64,000 nucleotides of DNA from NCBI GenBank assembly GCA_032119595.1, contig JAUMBQ010000005.1, positions 124,001 through 188,000 on the forward strand. Direction: 5' to 3'. The DNA is from JAGIBJ01 sp032119595. GTDB taxonomy: Bacteria > Actinomycetota > Thermoleophilia > Solirubrobacterales > Solirubrobacteraceae. The translations under genes were made by a program, and so were the position numbers. Every line of letters starts with the position of its first letter. Position 1 is the stretch's first letter. Below the pieces are notes generated by a model that did no database searches, was not told the origin of the DNA, and saw nothing but the letters and a program-made list of their open reading frames with translations. Positions 8,725 through 16,541 of the stretch are shown here, piece by piece.

Positions 8725-10149
8725 TCAGACGGCGACAGGCTTCTTCGCCGCAGGCCTCTTGGCCGCAGGCTTCTTCGCGGCGCCATTGGTCTTCGCCGCG
8801 CCATTGGTCTTCGGCGCACCATTGGTCTTCGCGGCGCCATTGGTCTTCGCGGCGCCATTGGTCTTCGCCGCACCATTGGTCTTGGCCGCACCATTGGTCT
8901 TCGCGGCACCATTGGTCTTGGCGGCACCATTGGTCTTGGCTGCGCCGTTCGTGGCCGCAGGCGTGCGCATCGCCGCCGCACGCACGCCGGACGCGGTCCC
9001 GTGGATCACGGAGTCGGCCGCGCTGACGGGGCGAGCGTTGCGCACCGAAGCGCGCGCCGGGTCGACGTCGCGGTCCTCGGTCTTGGCGCCACCCGGGAAG
9101 GCGTAGCGCGTGAGCCTGCGAAGAACCTGCCCGTACTGCTTGTACAGCGGTCCCGTCGAGTACGGGATGCCGTATCGAGCGCAGATCTCCTCGACCTGCG
9201 GCGCGATCTCCTTGTAGCGATTGCTCGGGAGATCCGGGAAGATGTGATGCTCAATTTGGTAGCTCAGGTTGCCCGACATCAGATGCAGCAGCGGGCCGCC
9301 CGAGATGTTGCAGGAGCCCTCCATCTGGCGCAGGTACCACTCGCCACGGGACTCGTCGGTGACGTCGTCCTCCGAGAACATCGCGCCGCCATCGGGGAAA
9401 TGGCCGCAGAAGATGATCGTGTGCGCCCACACGTTGCGCACGATGTTCGCCGTGAGATTCGCGGTCAGGGTCGTCGGGGCAGAGATGCCCGAGAGCAGCG
9501 GCCAGACGACGTAGTCCTTGAGCGACTGCTTGGCGACCTTCTTGACCATGCCCTTGGACCGGTGCAGGTACTCGCTGAGCGGAAGGCGGCCCTTCATGAG
9601 TTCGTCGAACTCAAGGTCGTACAGCGCGACGGCCCACTCGAAGGTCGCAGCGAGCGCGAAGTTGTAGAGGGGCTGAGCAAGGTAGACCGGCTTCCACGGC
9701 TGGTCGCCGGAGACGCGCATGATCGTGTAGCCGAGGTCGCGGTCCTTGCCGACCACGTTCGTGAACGTGTGGTGCACGTAGTTGTGGGTGTGCTTCCAAT
9801 GCTCGGAGGTCGGCGCGCCGTCCCATTCCCACGTGGTGGAGTGGATGTCCGGGTCCCGCATCCAGTCCCACTGCCCGTGCATCACGTTGTGCCCGAGTTC
9901 CATGTTGGAGATGATCTTCGCGCTGGACAGCATCGTCACGCCGGCAAGCCAAGCGGGCGGGAAGATCGAGGCGAGCAGCGCGGCGCGGCCGCCGAGTTCC
10001 AGCTTGCGCTGGGCGTCGATCACCTTGTGGATGTAGTCGCGATCGCGCTGACCGAGGTCGGCTCGGACTTCGTCATAGATCGCGTCGAGCTCGAGGCCGA
10101 GGGCATCAGTCTGCGCCTTGGTGAGATGGGCTCCGGGAGTGACGGTCAT
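8725..10149 (-). CDS. membrane fatty acid (acyl-CoA) desaturase with hexapeptide-repeat tail
   Basis: Di-iron membrane desaturase of the DesA3/linoleoyl-CoA type that introduces a double bond into acyl chains. The three histidine boxes are HNVMH (residues 87-91), HNYVHH (122-127) and QIEHH near residue 302, with hydrophobic stretches between them. The enzyme core ends near residue 370. It is followed by a linker and ten copies of TNGA(A/P)K, then KKPAAKRPAAKKPVAV, a histone-H1-like basic tail that I do not associate with this family. The gene lies 41 bp downstream of a ferredoxin-type reductase (10191-11285) that should supply its electrons, matching the Rv3230c-DesA3 pair of mycobacteria. 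Confidence 0.92.
   Translation of the reverse strand: MTVTPGAHLTKAQTDALGLELDAIYDEVRADLGQRDRDYIHKVIDAQRKLELGGRAALLASIFPPAWLAGVTMLSSAKIISNMELGHNVMHGQWDWMRDPDIHSTTWEWDGAPTSEHWKHTHNYVHHTFTNVVGKDRDLGYTIMRVSGDQPWKPVYLAQPLYNFALAATFEWAVALYDLEFDELMKGRLPLSEYLHRSKGMVKKVAKQSLKDYVVWPLLSGISAPTTLTANLTANIVRNVWAHTIIFCGHFPDGGAMFSEDDVTDESRGEWYLRQMEGSCNISGGPLLHLMSGNLSYQIEHHIFPDLPSNRYKEIAPQVEEICARYGIPYSTGPLYKQYGQVLRRLTRYAFPGGAKTEDRDVDPARASVRNARPVSAADSVIHGTASGVRAAAMRTPAATNGAAKTNGAAKTNGAAKTNGAAKTNGAAKTNGAAKTNGAAKTNGAPKTNGAAKTNGAAKKPAAKRPAAKKPVAV
8780..8958. repeat. in-frame 18-bp tandem repeat coding (TNGAAK)n
   Basis: Nine copies of an 18-bp unit containing CCATTGGTCTT, plus one partial diverged copy, encode the desaturase tail on the lower strand. 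Units differ mainly at synonymous third positions (TTCGCC, TTGGCC, TTCGCG), and one unit has Pro instead of Ala. The multiple-of-three period keeps the reading frame through copy-number change. Confidence 0.93.
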
Positions 10150-10190
10150 CGTGGGGCTCCTCTGGTTGGAGGGAAAGTCTCGGGAAGGAC

Positions 10191-11285
10191 TTAGATCGTG
10201 ATCTCGACGTCGCCGGCAGCACCGGAAACGCAGAGTTGAATGTGTTGGCCGGGCTCGCTCTGGAGTTCGCCGGTGCGAAGGTCGCGCACCTGCCCAGATT
10301 CAAGCGTGCAGACGCAGGTGTGGCAAATGCCCATGCGGCAACCGCTCTTGAGCGGAAGGCCGGCGTCCTCGCCGGCGACCAGCAGCGGTGTGCCCGACGG
10401 CGCGTCGAACGTCAGGCCGGTGCCGGCGACGGTGACAGTGCCGCCATCGCCCGCCTCAGCGGAAAGGGCGGCGATCTGGAAGCGCTCGAGGTGGAGTCGG
10501 TCGAGCACGCCCTGGTCGTCGAAGAATGCTTCGACGGCGTCCAGCAACCCCAGCGGACCGCACGCGTAGGTGTCGCGGTCACGCCAGTCGGGGCAGAGTT
10601 CGTCAAGTTCCTCAGGCGTGAAGCGAGGCGCCGTGGACGTGTGGCGCTCGTGGAGCGTGACACCGGCGTTGCGGCCCGCAAGCCCGCGCAGCGCCTCGCC
10701 GAAGATGACGGAGTCCGCCGAACGCTCGCTGTGAATATGCACGACATCGTGAATCGCGCCCTGACGCTCGAGCGAGCGCAGGATCGCCATGACCGGCGTG
10801 ATGCCGCTGCCAGCCGTGATGAGGAGCAGCGGCGTGCGGGTCACGTCGCCAGGAAGGTGGAAGTCGCCCTCGGGCGGCCCGAGCCGGACGATGTCGCCGA
10901 CGTTGGCGCCGTCGACCAGGTGCGAGGAGACGACGCCGCCGTCAACCCGCTTGACGGTGATGCTGATGCAGCCGTCCGGGCGGCCGGGATCAGACGTGAG
11001 CGAGTAGGAGCGCCAGTTGCGGACGCCGTTGACGTCCACGCCAATCGCGACGTGCTGCCCGGCGCGATGTTCCGGCCAGCGGCGGCCGGGGCGAATCACG
11101 ATGGTCGACGCATCGTCGGTACGCGGAATGATCTGCTCGATCCGTCCGCGGAGTTGAGCGAACGCCCAAAGCGGATTGATCACCGTCAGATAGTCGTCGG
11201 GCAGCAGTGGCGTCGTGAGGACTCCTGCGGCGTCGACCAGTCGACGGCGAATGGTCGGCTCGGCGAGCGTGTCTGCTTGGCGCAT
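10191..11285 (-). CDS. ferredoxin reductase with C-terminal [2Fe-2S] domain, desaturase electron donor
   Basis: An FNR-type oxidoreductase: FAD-binding domain (RSYSLTSDP), NAD(P)-binding domain (ITAGSGITPVMAILRSL, then YACGPLGLLDAVE), and a plant-type ferredoxin domain with CRMGICHTCVC and a later CVSG cysteine. The start at 11285 is supported by GGAGGAG seven bases upstream; 364 residues result. By homology to the Rv3230c/DesA3 pair it should pass electrons from NADPH to the desaturase encoded just downstream. A 24-bp dyad lies 53-76 bp before the start. Confidence 0.9.
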   Translation of the reverse strand: MRQADTLAEPTIRRRLVDAAGVLTTPLLPDDYLTVINPLWAFAQLRGRIEQIIPRTDDASTIVIRPGRRWPEHRAGQHVAIGVDVNGVRNWRSYSLTSDPGRPDGCISITVKRVDGGVVSSHLVDGANVGDIVRLGPPEGDFHLPGDVTRTPLLLITAGSGITPVMAILRSLERQGAIHDVVHIHSERSADSVIFGEALRGLAGRNAGVTLHERHTSTAPRFTPEELDELCPDWRDRDTYACGPLGLLDAVEAFFDDQGVLDRLHLERFQIAALSAEAGDGGTVTVAGTGLTFDAPSGTPLLVAGEDAGLPLKSGCRMGICHTCVCTLESGQVRDLRTGELQSEPGQHIQLCVSGAAGDVEITI

Positions 11286-11337
11286 GTCGGGCTCCTCCGG
11301 GTCGGGGTCGGCGCTGCCCAGGGCAGACAACACCGTT

Positions 11338-11361
11338 CACGCCAACGGTACCGCTGGTGTG
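11338..11361. promoter_or_regulatory. 24-bp dyad, candidate operator of the reductase-desaturase operon
   Basis: CACGCCAACGGTACCGCTGGTGTG is self-complementary at 12 of 14 positions around a central GGTACC. It sits 53-76 bp upstream of the reductase start. Its length and symmetry suit a TetR-type regulator; desaturase operons are under TetR control in mycobacteria and pseudomonads. No regulator gene is adjacent. Confidence 0.45.
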
Positions 11362-11493
11362 GTGCGCGCGTTCGACGAGAACCGCGCCCCACACCCCTCA
11401 TTCTTGTATTGCGCTGCTAAAGCTGAGTGGTGAGGCCCACTACAACGCGCATCAGGCCATCGTTCTGTGACGAACGTCGGCTCCCTGAGGTGG

Positions 11494-12882
11494 TTACTGC
11501 GCCCACACGCCGGGGTTCGCAGCCTGCTCCTCAAGACTCGGCGTCCACGCCGTGTCCTTCTTCTTGGCGACATCCACCGAAACGACCTTGGCACGCTCGA
11601 CGAGCAGGTCGACCGCCTTCTCCTCGGCGAGATCGCGACGCAGACTCTCGATCTGTCCGCGGCCCTCGAGGCGCGCGATGGCCTTCTTGACCGAGATTTT
11701 CTCCTGCTTAGCCATCGGCTCGACCGCCTCGGCGATCTCCTCGTCAGTCGCGGTGAGGCCCTCGGCATCAACCACGGCGCCAACGATGGCCTGGCGGCGC
11801 AGCTGCTGCGCCGCAGCCGGCGTCGCCTCTTCGACGACCTGGTCGTGCGTCTTGCCGATCGACTGCAGGTACACGTCCTGGTTGATGCCCTGGTGCTCGA
11901 AGCGATGCATCAAGCGGTGGAACTCCTGGTGGGCGTGCTCCTGAGCGAGCGCCTCCGGGACTTCGACGCCGGCCTTCTTGGCGTAGGCGTCGAGCACGGC
12001 GAGACGGTAGAACCGCTCGAGCTTGGCCTCTTCGGCTTCCGAGAGCCGGCTCTCGATGTCCTTCTTGAGTTCGTCGAGCGTGTCCACGCCGCCGACCTCA
12101 AGCGCAAAATCGTCGTCGAGCTCGGGGAGCTGCTTGGCCTTGATCTCGTGGACGGTCACGTCGAACGTCGCTTCCTGGCCGGCGAGCTCGGCAGCGCCGT
12201 ACTCCTCCGGGAACGTGACCGTGATGACCTTCTCGTCGCCGCCCTTCAGGCCGATGAGCTGCTCCTCGAACCCGGGAATGAAGCGGCCCGAGCCGATCTC
12301 AAGGAGCTGGCCCTTGCCTTCGCCGCCCGGGAACGGCTCACCGTCGAGCTTGCCGAGGTAGTCGATGACGACGTAGTTGCCGTTCTCCACCGCAGTCTCG
12401 ACAGTCTCCAGGCGCGCAAAGCGCTCGCGGAGCTGCTGGAGCTCGGCGTCGATCGCTGCGGGGTCCGGGGTGGTGTCGCCCTTGCCGACTTCGATGCTGC
12501 CGAGGCCTTCGACCTTGGCGCTCGGGACGATGCCGATCTCGGCGGAAAAGACGAACGGCTTGCCCTCTTCGGGCAAATCGCCGAGGTCGACCTGCGGCTG
12601 GCCGACCGGGAAGATGTTGGCCGAGCGAACGGCCTTGTCGTACCACTCGTTGAGGTCGGCGCGGATCGCTTCGTCGACGATCGCCTCGCGGCCGACCCGC
12701 TGGATGACCAGCTTGGCCGGGACCTTTCCGGCACGGAACCCGGGCACGCGGATGTTGCGGCCGACCTGCACGGCGGCGCGCTCGATCGAGCGCTGCAGGA
12801 GCTCAACGGAGACGGTCGCCTCGAGGCGAACGCGCGACTCCGGGAGTTCGGTGGTGGTGGCGATGACTTCGGAGCCCGACAT
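11494..12882 (-). CDS. tig: trigger factor, ribosome-associated chaperone/prolyl isomerase
   Basis: Binds the ribosome near the exit tunnel and assists folding of nascent chains. The ribosome-binding signature GFRAGKVP is in the N-domain, the FKBP-like isomerase domain covers the NGNYVVIDYLG to FTVTVHEI-like region, and the C-terminal arms are helical. I place the start at the ATG at 12882, giving 462 residues, because the N-domain strand starts directly after it and a GGTGG lies about eight bases upstream; an in-frame TTG at 12930 would add 16 residues. It lies about 200 bp upstream of the reductase-desaturase operon, in the same direction. Confidence 0.95.
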   Translation of the reverse strand: MSGSEVIATTTELPESRVRLEATVSVELLQRSIERAAVQVGRNIRVPGFRAGKVPAKLVIQRVGREAIVDEAIRADLNEWYDKAVRSANIFPVGQPQVDLGDLPEEGKPFVFSAEIGIVPSAKVEGLGSIEVGKGDTTPDPAAIDAELQQLRERFARLETVETAVENGNYVVIDYLGKLDGEPFPGGEGKGQLLEIGSGRFIPGFEEQLIGLKGGDEKVITVTFPEEYGAAELAGQEATFDVTVHEIKAKQLPELDDDFALEVGGVDTLDELKKDIESRLSEAEEAKLERFYRLAVLDAYAKKAGVEVPEALAQEHAHQEFHRLMHRFEHQGINQDVYLQSIGKTHDQVVEEATPAAAQQLRRQAIVGAVVDAEGLTATDEEIAEAVEPMAKQEKISVKKAIARLEGRGQIESLRRDLAEEKAVDLLVERAKVVSVDVAKKKDTAWTPSLEEQAANPGVWAQ

Positions 12883-12938
12883 GAGACCGACCACCTTATC
12901 TAGAGTCGGCTCCTGTGCGACGGTCGCCAATCGAGAGG

Positions 12939-13073
12939 ATGCGGGCCCGCTGGGTCACAGGCCCCCTGGGACACGGCGCCGCGTTCGGCCTGGATCTCGG
13001 CCTGGTGGCCCAGTACTGGGTGCGCTGGCGGTGGTCGCTGCTCCGCGGCCGCGGCGACGATCCGCAGGCCTGA
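12939..13073 (+). CDS. possible 44-residue small protein
   Basis: An ATG-initiated frame of 45 codons in the gap between divergent tig and lhgO. It encodes a Trp/Arg-rich peptide beginning MRARWVTGPLGH, with a short hydrophobic middle (AAFGLDLGLVAQYWV) and ending RGRGDDPQA. The stop is 13 bp before the lhgO start, consistent with co-transcription. A purine run (GAGAGG) touches the ATG, which is too close for a normal ribosome site, so the start is doubtful. I have an impression of similar short WxTGPxGH peptides in related genomes, but cannot verify it. Confidence 0.45.
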   Translation: MRARWVTGPLGHGAAFGLDLGLVAQYWVRWRWSLLRGRGDDPQA

Positions 13074-13086
13074 GCGGCACCGCGGG

Positions 13087-14292
13087 ATGCGGGTTTGCGT
13101 CGTCGGCGGCGGGATCCTCGGGCTGGCCACGGCGCGGTCGATCGCGACGACGTACCCCGACTCCGAGGTTGTCGTCTTGGAGAAGGAAGCGGCGGTCGGG
13201 CTGCACCAAACAGGCCGCAACAGCGGCGTGGTGCACGCAGGGGTTTACTACGCCCCGGGGTCGCTCAAGGCGCGCCTCTGCCGTCGAGGGGTGACGCTGC
13301 TGGAGGCGTACTGCCATGACCACGGGCTGCCGTATGAGCAGTGCGGCAAGGTCGTCGTGGCGACGAACGCCGGCGAGGTCCCTCGGCTGAGAGACCTTCA
13401 CCGCCGATCGATCGAGAACGGCGTCCCGGGCGCGCGCATCCTCACGACGGCGCAGCTCCGGGAGGTCGAGCCGCACGCCGTGGGCGTGGCCGCACTGCAT
13501 TCCCCGACCACGGCGATCACCGACTTTGCTGCGGTGGCGCGACAGATGGCGGCCGACGTGGTGGCCGCCGGAGGCGAAGTGAGATTCGGCGCGCGGGTCG
13601 CGTCTGTCGCGCGCGGCGATCGCGCCGTGGCGACCACGCCGGTCGCGGTGCTTGATGACCTGACGCGGGTCCGCGCGGACCGCATCGTCGTGTGCGCTGG
13701 GCTCCAGGCTGATCAGTTGGCTCGAGCCTCCGGCGCCGCGAGCGACCCTCGCATCGTGCCGTTTCGAGGTGAGTACTTCGAGCTCACGCCGGAACGCACC
13801 GGATTGGTCCGCGGGCTGATCTATCCGGTCCCCGACCCCGACCTGCCATTTCTCGGCATCCATCTCACGAAGCGGATCGGCGGCGGCGTGCTCGTTGGCC
13901 CGAATGCCGTGCTCGCGCTGGGCCGCGAGAGCTATCGCTGGCGCGACGTGGACCGGCGCTTCGCCGGTGAGTTGCTTCGGTGGCCCGGGACCTGGCGACT
14001 GGCTCGTCGCCAATGGCGTACGGGCGCGACCGAGCTGCGTCGCTCGGCGAGCCCGCGCCGGTTCGTCGACGAGGCACGGCGGTATGTGCCCGAGTTGCGG
14101 GCGGCCGATGTGGTTCGGGCGCGTTCGGGAATCCGCGCGCAGGCCGTCGAGCGCGACGGCACGCTGGTCGACGACTTTCGCCTCGACCAGGACGGACCGA
14201 TCGCGTGGGTTCGCAACGCCCCCTCCCCCGCTGCGACGTCCTCGATGGCGATCGCGGAGGAGCTCGTCGCGCGGCTCAGCCTCGGCAGCTGA
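13087..14292 (+). CDS. lhgO: FAD-dependent L-2-hydroxyglutarate oxidase/dehydrogenase family protein
   Basis: A DAO-family flavoprotein expected to oxidise L-2-hydroxyglutarate to 2-oxoglutarate, removing a side product of central metabolism. The Rossmann motif VVGGGILGLATA is at residues 5-16. The family signatures HQTGRNSGVVHAGVYYAPGSLKA and FRGEYFEL are present (quoted separately as SGVVHAGVYY and FRGEYFEL), followed by a substrate-side GIHLTKRIGGGVLVGPNA segment and a C-terminal AIAEELV helix. 401 residues is normal. It may be transcribed with the small frame upstream. The exact substrate is inferred from family resemblance. Confidence 0.87.
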   Translation: MRVCVVGGGILGLATARSIATTYPDSEVVVLEKEAAVGLHQTGRNSGVVHAGVYYAPGSLKARLCRRGVTLLEAYCHDHGLPYEQCGKVVVATNAGEVPRLRDLHRRSIENGVPGARILTTAQLREVEPHAVGVAALHSPTTAITDFAAVARQMAADVVAAGGEVRFGARVASVARGDRAVATTPVAVLDDLTRVRADRIVVCAGLQADQLARASGAASDPRIVPFRGEYFELTPERTGLVRGLIYPVPDPDLPFLGIHLTKRIGGGVLVGPNAVLALGRESYRWRDVDRRFAGELLRWPGTWRLARRQWRTGATELRRSASPRRFVDEARRYVPELRAADVVRARSGIRAQAVERDGTLVDDFRLDQDGPIAWVRNAPSPAATSSMAIAEELVARLSLGS

Positions 14293-14415
14293 GGCGAGCG
14301 AGATCGCGCACACCGGCGTGGTCGGCAGCGCATCGCGCGGCCCGGCGCGGGATATTCAAGGGCACCGCTGCTCTCGCGGTCCCCGCCACGCCGACTCCAG
14401 GAGCCGCTGCGCCCC

Positions 14416-14754
14416 ATGTCCGCCCCCACCACGTCCGTTCCCCCGACTGCCCTTGATCCCGCTGAGCGCCAGCTCCGCGAGCGGGTGCTCAAGGCGGTCC
14501 TCTGGATCGCCATCGCCGACCTCGTCATGCTCGCGGTTCTGATCTACGGCGTCGTCGCCGACGTCGAGTCGCTGAGCCCGATCTTTGGGCCGATCCACGG
14601 CCTCGGCGTTGTCGTCGAGGTCGGTCTCGTCGGTTGGGGCGCGATCAGTGGCTGGTGGGGTTGGTGGTACGTCGCGGCGACGTTCTTCACCAGTGGTCCT
14701 CCCGGCGCGATCATCGGCCACAACAAGGCGAAGCGCGAAGCCCTCGGCGCCTAG
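14416..14754 (+). CDS. small integral membrane protein, DUF3817-like
   Basis: A 112-residue protein with about three membrane segments (LKAVLWIAIADLVMLAVLIY, IHGLGVVVEVGLVGWGAIS, and a Trp-rich WWGWWYVAATFFTSG). The PIHG turn and C-terminal GHNKAKREA resemble DUF3817 proteins, which are conserved actinobacterial membrane proteins without a known role. It is not obviously in an operon. Its TAG stop is shared with the opposite-strand stop of the next gene, so the two convergent genes overlap by four bases (CTAG). Confidence 0.7.
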   Translation: MSAPTTSVPPTALDPAERQLRERVLKAVLWIAIADLVMLAVLIYGVVADVESLSPIFGPIHGLGVVVEVGLVGWGAISGWWGWWYVAATFFTSGPPGAIIGHNKAKREALGA

Positions 14755-15794
14755 ATCAGGCCGACAATGGCGGCGCAGTCCCAGTTGGCTGCGCCGGATC
14801 CGCCGGCCCAGAGCTTGGCGGCGAGGCGGTCTTGCTCGGCTTTGGAGGCTTTGTAGGCGTCGGAGGTGCTGCCGCCGAGGCCTTTCCAGGTGGAGCGGAT
14901 GAACTGGTAGTAGCCGGAGGCGGTGGCGTAGTTGGGTGGGAGGTTCTGCCCACCGGATTCGCATTGCACGATCGCCCACGGGATGGCCCAGGGGCCGCCG
15001 GGGCCGGACTTGTTGACGGACGCCCTTTTCTGCGCCTCGATGAGGCGGGTCAGGGTGCGGTTCGCGCGGGCGCGGTCTTTGCGCGTCGCTTTGATGGCTT
15101 GGAGGCGGGCGGCGCGGGCCTGGGCGAGGGCGCTGCGGCGTTCGGCGAGGGCGGCGGTGCGCTGGGCGACCGCATCGCGTTCGCGGCGAACGGTTTCGGT
15201 GGCCTCTCGCTGCTCGGGGACGATGTCCTGAAGGCGTCGTTCCAGACGGGCGGTCTGTTTGCGGGCGTCTTTGACGTTCGCGAGGATGCGGCGGTTGGCG
15301 CTGCGGGCGCTGGCCTCGTAGTCGACGCGCTCGAGGAGGTTGCTGAGACTGTCGGCGGAGACGATGACCGTGACGAGGTCCGGTCGTGGCCCGCTCGTGT
15401 ACGACGAGCGAAGGTTGCCAGCGAGGACTTTGCGGTCGGTGCGAAGGCGGCGCTGCTGGTCGGCGAGGCGCTTGCGGGAGGCGTCGAGGCGGGACTCCGT
15501 TTTGGCAAGTTTGGCCTGCCAGGTGTCAAGTTCATCCTGGGCTTCGGCTTGCCGGCGCTCCAGGACGGCGATTCCGCGCTCAGCGATCCGCTCGAGCTTC
15601 GCGAGGCGCTGGGCTGAGGTCTGCAGGCGAGCTTCGGTCTTCTTGCTGCGCTCGATGCGTTGCTCGACCTGGCCTTGGTCTTGGGCGCCGGCTCCGAGCG
15701 GCACGCCGCCCCAGAGCAAGAGCGGGGCCAGGGCGCCGGTGGCCAAGGTGGCGACGACGCGACGGCGACGGGTGCTGAGGAGGCGGGTGGGCAT
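14751..15794 (-). CDS. secreted coiled-coil protein with Rpf/lysozyme-like transglycosylase domain
   Basis: A 347-residue exported protein. An N-terminal signal (RRRRVVATLATGALAPLLLW) is followed by long charged coiled-coil regions (residues ~45-255), as in peptidoglycan-hydrolase regulators. The C-terminal ~80 residues form a resuscitation-promoting-factor or lytic-transglycosylase-like domain: IVQCESGGQNLPPN, GYYQFIRSTWKGLGG and DRLAAKLWAGG, with E of CESGG as the likely catalytic acid. It probably acts on cell-wall glycan during growth or division. The start is an ATG preceded by GTCTCC and is the first residue of a good signal peptide. Confidence 0.82.
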   Translation of the reverse strand: MPTRLLSTRRRRVVATLATGALAPLLLWGGVPLGAGAQDQGQVEQRIERSKKTEARLQTSAQRLAKLERIAERGIAVLERRQAEAQDELDTWQAKLAKTESRLDASRKRLADQQRRLRTDRKVLAGNLRSSYTSGPRPDLVTVIVSADSLSNLLERVDYEASARSANRRILANVKDARKQTARLERRLQDIVPEQREATETVRRERDAVAQRTAALAERRSALAQARAARLQAIKATRKDRARANRTLTRLIEAQKRASVNKSGPGGPWAIPWAIVQCESGGQNLPPNYATASGYYQFIRSTWKGLGGSTSDAYKASKAEQDRLAAKLWAGGSGAANWDCAAIVGLI

Positions 15795-15929
15795 GGAGAC
15801 GGGGCCGCGCGAACGCGGGCCGACTAGCGACGGTAGCGCCGCCGAGGTCGACGGGCGCAGGTCGGCGTGCAGCGGGCCGCCGGTGCATTGGCGCTTGCTT
15901 TCGTGCTGGAGGCCGTGCAGATTGCGTCC

Positions 15930-16541
15930 ATGCCGCCCATCTCCCGTGGCTTTCTGGGCCGCCGTCGCGAACAGCCCGACCCGTCGCGTGTGCCGCCAGG
16001 CCAGCACGTCGTGCAGGACTTCCCGGTCCTGAGCTACGGCCCGACGCCTCGCACGCCCACTGCGGAGTGGACATTTTCGATCGACGGATCCGTGCAGGAT
16101 GCCCGCCGATGGACGTGGGACGAAATGTTGGCGCTCCCGCAGGAGCGGATTACGAAAGACATCCACTGCGTCACGAGCTGGTCGAAGCTCGACACCGTCT
16201 GGACTGGCGTGTCGCTCGATGTCCTCTTGGCCGAAGCGACGCCGACGGCCAAGTGGGTGACCGCGTGGTGCGACGGCGGATACACGACGAATCTTGCGCT
16301 GGCTGACGTCACGGGCGGCAAAGCGTGGGTCGCGCACACCTTCGACGGCGCCCCGTTGGCCGCCGACCACGGTGGCCCAGCCCGCTTGCTCGTGCCCCAC
16401 CTGTACTTCTGGAAGAGCGCGAAATGGGTACGCGGGCTCACCGTGACCGAGTCCGACGAGCCCGGCTTCTGGGAGCAGAACGGCTACCACGATCACGGCG
16501 ATCCGTGGACCGAAGAGCGGTACGGGGCGTCGTTCCGGTGA
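15930..16541 (+). CDS. molybdopterin-dependent sulfite oxidase-like oxidoreductase
   Basis: A 203-residue protein of the SuoX/MsrP-like fold, of the short cytosolic subclass. It begins with the class signature ISRGFLGRRREQPDPSRVPP and has FPVLSYGPTPR. C80 in DIHCVTSWSKLDTVW is the expected molybdenum ligand. No Tat signal is visible, unlike MsrP. An upstream GTG at 15867 would add 21 residues, but homologues of this class start close to RGF, so the ATG at 15930 is preferred. The stop overlaps the GTG of an FNR-type reductase, indicating a two-component redox pair. Substrate unknown. Confidence 0.85.
   Translation: MPPISRGFLGRRREQPDPSRVPPGQHVVQDFPVLSYGPTPRTPTAEWTFSIDGSVQDARRWTWDEMLALPQERITKDIHCVTSWSKLDTVWTGVSLDVLLAEATPTAKWVTAWCDGGYTTNLALADVTGGKAWVAHTFDGAPLAADHGGPARLLVPHLYFWKSAKWVRGLTVTESDEPGFWEQNGYHDHGDPWTEERYGASFR

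Noticed and set aside
8488..10194. Upper-strand 568-codon frame with tandem repeats
   Set aside because: Antisense to the desaturase; its repeat peptides derive from the TNGAAK tract in the opposite direction.
12883..12930. TTG-start extension of trigger factor
   Set aside because: The added 16 residues precede the normal family N-terminus, and an ATG with acceptable ribosome site is available at 12882.
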